Origin: ANME-2 cluster archaeon
GTDB taxonomy: Archaea > Halobacteriota > Methanosarcinia > Methanosarcinales > Methanocomedenaceae
Assembly (NCBI GenBank): GCA_023544605.1
Contig: JAMJFQ010000098.1
Coordinates: forward strand, 1-5,383
Direction of reading: 5' to 3'
DNA length: 5,383 bases
Shown here: in pieces, positions 1 through 5,122 of the stretch
How positions within the stretch are numbered: position 1 is the stretch's first letter
Layout: every line of letters begins with the position of its first letter
Program-made: the position numbers and the translations under genes
The notes under the pieces: generated by a model
What the model was told of the DNA's origin: nothing
The model's database searches: none
Seen by the model: the letters and a program-made list of their open reading frames with translations, nothing else

Positions 1-1370
1 GGGTTAAGCTCCATCAGTTTTTTCGTGTTCAAAAGGGCATTGGTCAGGGATTCATGATCTGCAACCGCAGGTACTTCGGCATTCAGGGGATATGTCTCTT
101 TTAATTCCAATGGATATGCCCCGAATGGTGGTTTGAAGTGCAGCACATTATCGTATTCGGATTCATTCTTAATCCGCCCGCCCGGTCGTATCAGCACGGT
201 CCCGGTCAGCTCCAGCCTCTCAAGCCGGCTGCCCCATCGCATGACCTCAGGCCGATACGTAGATTCGGGACCGCAATAGAAAAAAGTGGATTTGGAAATG
301 GGGTCGAACTGTTCGATCCAACTGGCGTGGGTCACTGCCCGCTTCAGGCCGTCAAGCATCCTGGGATGGATGCGGCACCGTCTCTCTACCAGTTCCCACA
401 GGTTGCCGTCGCGTATGGCCTGTTTCACCAGTCTTATCTCTGCAAAGGTAGTATACAGGTTGTGCCTGGCCAGCAGTTCGGTCCTGTCAGTACTGGCGAC
501 GATCTCGGCGGCAGTATGGCTGCTGCATACAGGACATGAGCACGGCAGATATTGCAGGTCATGGATATGGTAGGTACCCTCAGCCGTCAGGTAGCGGTCA
601 TCTTTGGCAAAAAGGGCATAAGCAGCCGAATCGAACAGGTCGCAGCCCAGCGCCGCTGCCAGTGCAAACACCATAGGGTGCCCGGCGCCGAACAGGTGGA
701 CCGGAACTGATGACGGCAGGCCCTTCTTGGCACTGACGATAACATCCACCAGTTCGGCATAACGATAGGATTCCATCAGCGGCACCACTGCCCCGATAGG
801 ATAAATATCGAATCCTGCACGTCCCAGTTCCCTGCCTGCCTGTTCCCTGAGGTCTGTATGGGTGCCGCCCTGGACCGGCGCTGCCAGCAGCATCCCTGAA
901 TCCTTATTCAGTTCCAGGGCCTCCATGAGTCTCGCATTGGTAATTGCCAGTTCCTGCGCGGCCTGTTCATGGTCCGCGGCAGGCGATGTGGGTATGTCCA
1001 GGGGCACCCCGATATCAGTACCGATGGCATGCTGGAAACCGATTATCTCGGCATTATCCACCTCTACCTCGCCGTAGACACTTAACTGGAAAGAACCGCT
1101 GTCTGTCATCACCGGACCGTCAAATCCAAGCAGGGCATGAACACCTTCTTCGATAGCACGCTGCTTTAGTTCGGATTTGCGGTAGATGATATATGAATTG
1201 GTGATAAGTATCTGGGCGCCAAAATCCGACATCTCCTTTGCCGGGATGGTCTGGATATTGGGGTTAATGACCGGCATGATGGTAGGTGTTTCCACCACAC
1301 CGTGTGGTGTGGTCAGGCGTCCTATCCTGCCTGCCGAGTCCCTGTGTGTTATCTCAAAAATATCTGGCAT
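1..1370 (-). CDS. tgtA: Archaeal tRNA-guanine transglycosylase (7-cyano-7-deazaguanine tRNA-ribosyltransferase), 3' end outside window
   Basis: This enzyme exchanges guanine-15 of tRNA for the archaeosine precursor preQ0 in the cytoplasm. The frame is open for 456 codons from the ATG at 1370 to the left edge with no stop, so the C-terminus is missing. Visible family marks are the TDSGSFQ motif at residues 89-95, with D90 matching a conserved active-site Asp; the LFDSAAYALFAKDDRYLT-type segment around 245-262, with D247 matching the catalytic nucleophile; and a zinc site formed by C277, C279, C282 and probably H303. The substrate-pocket stretch APVQGGTH lies near 164-171. Residues after about 345 correspond to the linker/C-terminal domains of archaeal TGTs; whether a PUA domain follows cannot be seen. 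The ATG is preceded by AGGGA (complement of 1377-1381) at 6-nt spacing. The gene lies 43 nt after pyrE and is probably co-transcribed. Identity is firm; full length is unknown. Confidence 0.95.
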   Translation of the reverse strand, partial: MPDIFEITHRDSAGRIGRLTTPHGVVETPTIMPVINPNIQTIPAKEMSDFGAQILITNSYIIYRKSELKQRAIEEGVHALLGFDGPVMTDSGSFQLSVYGEVEVDNAEIIGFQHAIGTDIGVPLDIPTSPAADHEQAAQELAITNARLMEALELNKDSGMLLAAPVQGGTHTDLREQAGRELGRAGFDIYPIGAVVPLMESYRYAELVDVIVSAKKGLPSSVPVHLFGAGHPMVFALAAALGCDLFDSAAYALFAKDDRYLTAEGTYHIHDLQYLPCSCPVCSSHTAAEIVASTDRTELLARHNLYTTFAEIRLVKQAIRDGNLWELVERRCRIHPRMLDGLKRAVTHASWIEQFDPISKSTFFYCGPESTYRPEVMRWGSRLERLELTGTVLIRPGGRIKNESEYDNVLHFKPPFGAYPLELKETYPLNAEVPAVADHESLTNALLNTKKLMELN

Positions 1371-1413
1371 GTTCGTTCCCTGAAAATAATCTAATGTAAC
1401 GAAAAAGTAATGT

Positions 1414-1950
1414 TCACTGCCCCAGCAGGTCGGACGCAGAAACCAGCGGCACCAGTTTTACATCCAGTGCACTAAGACCGTTTCGGGCACCTTCATCCCT
1501 ATCCACTACAGTAATTACCGTATCCACTACTGCATCTTCATCCCTCAATGATTTAATTGCCTCTATCACAGAACCACCCGTGGTTGTGACGTCCTCTACC
1601 ATGAGTAAACTCCGCCCCGCTATATCACCAATGAAGCGTCCTCCTGTACCGTAATCTTTCAGGGATTTTCGGACGATCACCAGTGGTAGGCCCGATGCCA
1701 GCGATACGGCTGTTGCCAGTGGTATCCCGCCAACAGCGACTCCGCCTATGGCCTCAACGCACATATTTTGCTCTTTAATAAGTGCCACTATCCTACTTGC
1801 TATCAGCGTAAGGGTGCTGGGATTTGAAGTGGCTTTCTTGATGTCGATATAATAGGTACTTTTCCTGCCTGATGCAAGAGTGAAATCGCCAAATTTCACA
1901 GCGCCACAGTCCTTTAATGCCTGAATCAGTTCTTCATCCATTATTTTCAC
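1414..1950 (-). CDS. pyrE: Orotate phosphoribosyltransferase
   Basis: PyrE joins orotate and PRPP to give orotidine 5'-phosphate, the fifth step of de novo UMP synthesis, in the cytoplasm. The 178-residue product has the usual length for short archaeal/bacterial forms. It shows the N-terminal GAVKFGDFTLASGRKS segment (16-31), YYIDIKKA (33-40), the flexible-loop VRKSLKDYG (93-101) and the PRPP-binding LLMVEDVTTTGGS (115-127) with its adjacent acidic pair E119-D120. The longest frame begins with a GTG whose G is the last base of the carS TAG stop, typical of translational coupling. An alternative is the ATG three codons later (1941), preceded at 5 nt by GGTAGTGA, which resembles a Shine-Dalgarno site; this would give 175 residues. 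Enzyme identity is firm, the exact start less so. The neighbour CarS consumes CTP, a downstream product of this pathway. Confidence 0.95.
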   Translation of the reverse strand: MKIMDEELIQALKDCGAVKFGDFTLASGRKSTYYIDIKKATSNPSTLTLIASRIVALIKEQNMCVEAIGGVAVGGIPLATAVSLASGLPLVIVRKSLKDYGTGGRFIGDIAGRSLLMVEDVTTTGGSVIEAIKSLRDEDAVVDTVITVVDRDEGARNGLSALDVKLVPLVSASDLLGQ

Positions 1951-2531
1951 TACCAGGGTTCTTTCTTGACCTTTATCATATATCCTAACAGGTTTGCCAT
2001 CAAATGGAGCAGGGGTGTTATCACGAGAACCGTTACTATTATCCAGAAGGTAAAATAGGTTTTGAACCAGACCGATGCAAATATGAATGTGAGTGCCCAG
2101 GCACCCAATACGAAATCAAGCTGGTCTGCAACCGGGAACATGGCACCACGCTCAAGGTTCAATCTCCTCTTGATAAAACTCTCGGCACTATCGCCCAGCA
2201 GAGAACCCAATGCCATCAGACCTACCACCAGTATCGTGCTGATAGAATAGGCGCTAAGGGTCGATTGAAATACAGGCCAGCCGGTAAGAACATCACTGGC
2301 TGCAAGACGGGGAGCCAGTCCCATCTGGATGACTCCCATAAGAAGCCCACATGCAGTCCCTGCAAGCAGTCCTTTGATGGTCTTCCCGTTCCCAAGTATG
2401 CGCCTACCGTCATAAAAATTCCTGCCCAGGTCCATGGGGGTGCCCCCCCCGAACACTGCAGCCATTGGGTTAGCGGTATATGCCGGAAGCATAAGCCACA
2501 CGGATGCGGTTATAATGTCGATCAAGGTCAT
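1950..2531 (-). CDS. carS: CDP-archaeol synthase (CDP-2,3-bis-O-geranylgeranyl-sn-glycerol synthase)
   Basis: CarS is an integral membrane cytidylyltransferase that activates unsaturated archaetidic acid with CTP to give CDP-archaeol, the precursor of archaeal polar lipids. The 193-residue protein matches the family's usual size. Recognisable parts are LPAYTANP (15-22), FGGGTPMDLG (27-36), GNGKTIKG (47-54), GDSAESFIKRRLNLERG (113-129) and DQLDFVLG (136-143). The last two form the acidic CDP-alcohol cytidylyltransferase-like signature. Hydrophobic segments lie at about 4-27, 54-72, 94-113, 138-157 and 161-186. The start ATG agrees with where the family begins, but no strong ribosome-binding site sits at ideal spacing: GGAG is 17 nt away and only a weak AGG is close. 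The gene ends in tandem stops, TAG then TGA, and the TAG overlaps the pyrE GTG. A run of eight G encodes G28-G30. Confidence 0.95.
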   Translation of the reverse strand: MTLIDIITASVWLMLPAYTANPMAAVFGGGTPMDLGRNFYDGRRILGNGKTIKGLLAGTACGLLMGVIQMGLAPRLAASDVLTGWPVFQSTLSAYSISTILVVGLMALGSLLGDSAESFIKRRLNLERGAMFPVADQLDFVLGAWALTFIFASVWFKTYFTFWIIVTVLVITPLLHLMANLLGYMIKVKKEPW

Positions 2532-2571
2532 GATGCCTAAATGGTCATCTCCGATGTTAAACGTATTGAAA

Positions 2572-3033
2572 TCAGACTGAGAAAGGGATACGTTCGATGT
2601 GACCAGAGTTCAGGTTCTTGAATTCCACGCCGCCCGGTACACCTAATATCTCTACTCCGTTGAACTCGTCCACACCGCACAACACGTCCTGATCGGGATG
2701 GGTCCCCGGTGTGATATCGCAGCTTATGCGGGTGCGCTCACCCACGGAGACCACGATCTTAAGCCGTTTTGATGCAGGATGGTGCTTTGGAAGTACGATC
2801 AATGGTGTACCTACTTCCCTGATCATATAGAGTACACATTTAATACCATCAATGGTTGTCTTTTCTGTATCAAATCCCGATGAGACCAGCAGGTCATCAG
2901 GTTCTAATCCAAGGACGATCTCTTCGTCATCGGTCTCAAGAAAAAACAGGTTATTTACTCCGGCTTTGACAATGCCGATAGCCCCACTATTACCGTGAAG
3001 CATCAACATTTCGTTATCAATTAAGGGTATCAT
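2572..3033 (-). CDS. Conserved-looking archaeal protein of unknown function
   Basis: I do not recognise the family. The 153-residue product has no signal peptide or membrane segment and looks like a soluble, mostly beta protein with many short hydrophobic strands. The most motif-like stretches are HGNSGAIGIVKAG (13-25), LGLEPDDLLVSSGFD (41-55), LIVLPKHHPASKRLKIVVSVGER (78-100), and CDITPGTHPDQDVLCGVDEFNGVEILG (105-131). Cysteines are C66, C105 and C119, with no metal-binding spacing. It starts 15 nt after the zinc-ribbon gene, in the same frame, and its ATG lacks a visible Shine-Dalgarno site, so translation may depend on re-initiation after the upstream stop. Internal ATGs at codons 9 and 11 are alternative starts. 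It ends 40 nt before carS. Sensible codon use and tight packing make it a real gene. The operon hints at a housekeeping role, but no function is claimed. Confidence 0.8.
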   Translation of the reverse strand: MIPLIDNEMLMLHGNSGAIGIVKAGVNNLFFLETDDEEIVLGLEPDDLLVSSGFDTEKTTIDGIKCVLYMIREVGTPLIVLPKHHPASKRLKIVVSVGERTRISCDITPGTHPDQDVLCGVDEFNGVEILGVPGGVEFKNLNSGHIERIPFSV

Positions 3034-3048
3034 AGGTATTATAGAACT

Positions 3049-3201
3049 TCATGCTATTTCCACGTTATTGGACTGGCACGTTGGACATATGATCTTCTTG
3101 CCCATACCCTGGAACTCATTTCCACAATCCTTACATTTATAATTTTTAGTCTCTAAGGTATCAGCTATATCTACTCCGAATGCATCGCCTACACTGCACA
3201 T
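3049..3201 (-). CDS. Small zinc-ribbon protein (50 residues)
   Basis: This small protein carries a treble-clef or zinc-ribbon-like metal site made of C23-x2-C26 and C39-x2-C42, in the sequence YKCKDCGNEF followed by IICPTCQSN. The N-terminal 20 residues, including FGVDI, precede the ribbon; there is no membrane segment. A longer frame back to 3381 exists, but its extra 60 residues look like translated intergenic A+T-rich DNA and would run across the divergent promoter and into the first codons of the plus-strand gene. The ATG at 3201 is preceded at 9 nt by a perfect GGAGGTG, which decides the start. It is the first gene of the minus-strand block. Such ribbons may bind RNA, DNA or protein partners; the specific role is unknown. 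The next gene follows in the same frame after one TGA. Confidence 0.85.
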   Translation of the reverse strand: MCSVGDAFGVDIADTLETKNYKCKDCGNEFQGMGKKIICPTCQSNNVEIA

Positions 3202-3210
3202 GTTATATTT

Positions 3211-3217
3211 CACCTCC
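3211..3217 (-). promoter_or_regulatory. Strong Shine-Dalgarno site of the zinc-ribbon gene
   Basis: On the minus strand the bases read GGAGGTG, nearly fully complementary to the archaeal 16S rRNA 3' end. It lies 9 nt before the ATG at 3201. It fixes the start of the 50-residue protein and argues against the longer reading frame upstream. Confidence 0.85.
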
Positions 3218-3258
3218 AGGGGAATATAATGAATATATGTGCTCAAATGGGAAGATGT

Positions 3259-3271
3259 TATATTAATTTTT
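3259..3271 (-). promoter_or_regulatory. Candidate archaeal promoter (BRE plus TATA box) of the minus-strand block
   Basis: On the minus strand the sequence is AAAAA followed by TTAATATA, a BRE/TATA-like element. Transcription would start about 25 bases downstream, near 3237, leaving a leader of roughly 36 nt that contains the GGAGGTG site. A second A+T-rich element (ATATATTC, around 3229-3238) lies closer to the gene and would give an almost leaderless start, so the assignment is tentative. Confidence 0.45.
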
Positions 3272-3306
3272 CCCAGAGTGATTTGTACAGTGTTTGCAAA
3301 ACCACA

Positions 3307-3320
3307 CAAAATATTATATA
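3307..3320 (+). promoter_or_regulatory. Candidate archaeal promoter (BRE plus TATA box) of the thioredoxin lipoprotein gene
   Basis: The sequence AAAA followed by TATTATATA resembles an archaeal BRE/TATA element. It lies about 42-50 bases before the ATG at 3362, so transcription would start near 3341 with a leader of about 20 nt. Within that leader, GTGAT (3354-3358) could pair with the 16S rRNA 3' end, though it is only 3 nt from the ATG. The 160-bp region holds promoters for both directions, so the two blocks could be co-regulated. Confidence 0.45.
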
Positions 3321-3361
3321 GATAAAACGTTAATAGCATTATAATCAAACAACGTGATACC

Positions 3362-3838
3362 ATGAAAAACCTGATTATCATAACGTCACTTTTACTGGCG
3401 GCAGCACTTCTTGGCAGTGGCTGTACTGACCAGGACCCGGCTCAAAGAGCCGAATTATTAACGGTAAATTCATTAGAAGAAATTGAAGTGATGCTCCAGA
3501 CCAGGCCTGTGTTTATTGAAATGGGAGCCGGCTGGTGTCCTTCCTGTGTAGAGCAAAAACCCATTGTGGAAGAACTTGCAGCTGAATACGGGGACCAGGT
3601 GGCTTTCGTGTATATAGATACTGACAAACAATCCCAACTGGCACAACATTTCAATGTCTACTATATTCCTGACCTGAGCATGATAGTCAGTTCGAAAAAT
3701 GGTACATTTAACTATATAACCAGGCAGGGTACACTTACAGGTGAGCGTCAGGAAGCCATGATGGTAGGCCTGACATCCAAAAATGTACTGGAGGTCATCA
3801 TTCAGGATACGCTCAAACTGAGAAGCACAAATACTTAA
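3362..3838 (+). CDS. Thioredoxin-fold lipoprotein with WCPSC active site
   Basis: This is a 158-residue predicted lipoprotein anchored outside the cytoplasmic membrane. Residues 1-20 form a signal peptide ending in the lipobox LGSGC with lipid-attachment cysteine C21. The thioredoxin domain spans about 37-150: strand VFIEMGAGW, the redox motif W58-C59-P60-S61-C62, a helix, strand VAFVYIDTD (80-88) and the cis-proline loop YYIPD with P103. These are the only three cysteines. A short extracytoplasmic thioredoxin of this type normally acts as a thiol-disulfide reductase or isomerase kept reduced by a CcdA/DsbD-like transporter, and ccdA lies two genes downstream. The substrate is unknown; apocytochrome c or other secreted thiol proteins are plausible. 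A 103-nt gap with a weak hairpin and promoter-like elements follows, so it may be transcribed separately from the next gene. Confidence 0.88.
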   Translation: MKNLIIITSLLLAAALLGSGCTDQDPAQRAELLTVNSLEEIEVMLQTRPVFIEMGAGWCPSCVEQKPIVEELAAEYGDQVAFVYIDTDKQSQLAQHFNVYYIPDLSMIVSSKNGTFNYITRQGTLTGERQEAMMVGLTSKNVLEVIIQDTLKLRSTNT

Positions 3839-3845
3839 TCCAGTC

Positions 3846-3868
3846 CAACAACTACCTGTTGAGGTTTT
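3846..3868 (+). terminator. Weak hairpin, possible terminator after the thioredoxin lipoprotein gene
   Basis: CAACA (3846-3850) and TGTTG (3857-3861) can pair around a 6-nt loop, followed by AGGTTTTAG. The stem is only 5 bp and A/T-rich, so this is a suggestion supported mainly by its position 8 nt after the stop codon and by promoter-like sequence downstream. Confidence 0.25.
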
Positions 3869-3893
3869 AGTAACTTGAATCAAGGCTGGTATT

Positions 3894-3919
3894 CCTTATA
3901 GTATCAAAAATCTTATACA
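3894..3919 (+). promoter_or_regulatory. Candidate promoter region of the thioredoxin-like lipoprotein/ccdA pair
   Basis: Two TATA-like elements occur here: CCTTATAG (3894-3901) and CTTATACA (3912-3919), the latter after an A run resembling a BRE. The first would give a start near 3923 with a leader containing the GGTGT ribosome site at 3930-3934, so it fits better. The second would give an almost leaderless message. Neither can be proven from sequence. Confidence 0.3.
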
Positions 3920-3941
3920 CAAAAAGAATGGTGTAATTAAT

Positions 3942-4349
3942 ATGAATCGAAAAATAATTCTATTCCTATCGGTCCTTGTCGTATCTTTAATTATGGCCGG
4001 GTGTTTAGAAACCCGTGAAAAGGCTCCTTTGAGCACTCCTGAAATAAGGACCGCTATAGATACAAAGGACAGTTTTGTTATTTTATTCTTTTATGATCCT
4101 TCAATGGGCACCAGCCAGGAGCAACTGGAGATACTGTATGACATCAAGCAAAACCACTCGGATTCAGTGATACTGCTCCCGTATGCTATGGATAATCCAG
4201 AGAGTTTTGACGCTAAAGAAGGGTACCGGGTAAGGAGCACACCCACCACCGTGGTCATCGACGATGAGGGTTATATCGTAAAAACATTCACGAAGATCAC
4301 CTTTGAAAAGATGATAGAGGAACTAATCCTGCAGGACATTAAAAAATGA
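3942..4349 (+). CDS. Thioredoxin-fold lipoprotein lacking the active-site cysteines
   Basis: The 135-residue product has a signal peptide with lipobox IMAGC (C21), so it should be anchored outside the membrane. The rest follows a thioredoxin plan: strand SFVILFFYD (44-52), helix EQLEILYDI (60-68), strand SVILLPYAMD (75-84), the cis-proline segment RSTPTTVVID (98-107, P101) and a C-terminal helix. Aligned by eye to the neighbouring WCPSC lipoprotein, the active-site positions read SMGTS, with M55 and S58 in place of the two cysteines. C21 is the only cysteine, so the protein cannot form the usual dithiol. It overlaps ccdA by 4 nt (ATGA), which suggests tightly coupled synthesis and a role as partner, chaperone or adaptor for CcdA or its clients. 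GGTGT at 3930-3934 is the ribosome site. Fold is well supported; function is inference. Confidence 0.85.
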   Translation: MNRKIILFLSVLVVSLIMAGCLETREKAPLSTPEIRTAIDTKDSFVILFFYDPSMGTSQEQLEILYDIKQNHSDSVILLPYAMDNPESFDAKEGYRVRSTPTTVVIDDEGYIVKTFTKITFEKMIEELILQDIKK

Positions 4350-5038
4350 GCATACTTCTTCAAATCGAAAGTGCATTATCCTCGGTGGATCTGCCTCTGC
4401 CGCTTTTGGCATTGCTTGCGGGTATAATTAGTATCCTTTCCCCTTGCATACTGCCTCTTTTGCCTGCAATACTGGCATATTCCTCAGGTAAGGGCAAATT
4501 CAGGCCTTTGGCCATCGTGGCAGGTCTGATATTCACATTTACCCTGATGGGTATGGCTGTGGCAGCCTTTTCAGACATCCTTGCTCAGTACCAGCAGTAC
4601 ATAAGGATAGTGGCTGAGTTCGTGATCATTTCACTGGGCATTGCCATGCTCATGGAATTCAACCTTAGTATATTTAATCGTATTCCGGGCAATGTACCGG
4701 TCAACCCTAACAAGGAGGGTGTTGCCGGTGGTTTTATCCTGGGATTATCGCTGGGTATTGTATGGATTCCCTGCACCGGCCCAATTCTTACTGTGATACT
4801 TATGGGTGTTCTCTTGAAAGGGGGACTACTCTATGGCGGATTTTTGCTTTTTATATATTCGATGGGATTAGGAATTCCGATGCTGATGATCGCCTATTTT
4901 ATCAATGTATCAGGTAACAGGCTCAGTACCATATCGCATTATGATGTTATATTAAAAAAAGTTGCAGGTGCCATGTTAATTCTTCTTGGCCTGTGGATGG
5001 TGTATTCTTATCATATCAAACATTACTTAATCGGATGA
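4346..5038 (+). CDS. ccdA: CcdA/DsbD-family membrane thiol-disulfide electron transporter
   Basis: CcdA proteins carry electrons from cytoplasmic thioredoxin across the membrane to extracytoplasmic thioredoxin-like proteins, often for cytochrome c maturation or disulfide repair. The 230-residue product has about six hydrophobic segments, near 18-42, 53-76, 86-106, 126-150, 155-186 and 204-222, the standard CcdA layout. The redox pair lies in the conserved helix motifs SPCILPLLP (C34) and IPCTGPIL (C143), and these are its only cysteines. The two halves form the typical inverted repeat of the family. It overlaps the upstream lipoprotein gene by ATGA, with AGGA at 4333-4336 as a weak ribosome site. 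The upstream WCPSC lipoprotein is the natural electron acceptor. No ccm/ccs cytochrome-assembly gene is visible here, so cytochrome maturation is possible but not shown. Confidence 0.92.
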   Translation: MSILLQIESALSSVDLPLPLLALLAGIISILSPCILPLLPAILAYSSGKGKFRPLAIVAGLIFTFTLMGMAVAAFSDILAQYQQYIRIVAEFVIISLGIAMLMEFNLSIFNRIPGNVPVNPNKEGVAGGFILGLSLGIVWIPCTGPILTVILMGVLLKGGLLYGGFLLFIYSMGLGIPMLMIAYFINVSGNRLSTISHYDVILKKVAGAMLILLGLWMVYSYHIKHYLIG

Positions 5039-5039
5039 A

Positions 5040-5060
5040 GGTTACAATTAACCGTTTGTT
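5040..5060 (+). terminator. Small hairpin and T-rich tail after ccdA, possible terminator
   Basis: GGTTA (5040-5044) and TAACC (5049-5053) pair around a 4-nt loop directly after the ccdA stop, followed by GTTTGTT. The short stem and interrupted T run make this a weak terminator candidate. A TATA-like element starts at once downstream. Confidence 0.3.
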
Positions 5061-5103
5061 ATATGTATCATAAAATTACTAATATGAAAGTCTCATTTAA
5101 ATA
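5059..5103 (+). promoter_or_regulatory. Candidate promoter elements of the secreted-protein gene
   Basis: Two TATA-like elements occur: TTATATGT (5059-5066), which would place the transcript start near 5088 and leave room for a leader, and TTTAAATA (5096-5103), which would place it almost at the start codon. AGGAAG (5108-5113), 9 nt before the ATG, serves as ribosome site only if the first element is used. Confidence 0.3.
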
Positions 5104-5122
5104 AAACAGGAAGTATTGGTCA

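Noticed and set aside
138..539. 133-codon plus-strand open frame, and several shorter ones up to 1383
   Set aside because: All lie opposite tgtA, which reads through without a stop and carries active-site and zinc motifs; the plus-strand products look like random translations.
1293..1309. Perfect inverted repeat CACCACAC/GTGTGGTG with a 1-base centre near the 5' end of tgtA
   Set aside because: It lies inside the coding sequence for TTPHGVVET, a normal part of the enzyme's N-terminus, and the codons explain it. A regulatory hairpin or operator cannot be supported.
2004..2540. 178-codon plus-strand open frame opposite carS
   Set aside because: It is antisense to a gene with clear CarS motifs, and its product has no recognisable domain and an odd composition. 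It is a shadow frame.
2537..2548. Three-codon mini-frame (ATG ACC ATT TAG) just before the carS start
   Set aside because: The GGAG element directly abuts its ATG with no spacing, and a frame this short arises easily by chance; there is no sign of an attenuator hairpin.
3224..3238. A/T inverted repeat ATATA-N5-TATAT in the divergent promoter region
   Set aside because: Short, made only of A/T in its arms, and expected in an A+T-rich promoter; not enough to call an operator.
3473..3883. 136-codon minus-strand open frame opposite the thioredoxin lipoprotein gene
   Set aside because: The plus-strand product has a lipobox, WCPSC and a cis-proline, so the antisense frame has no independent support.
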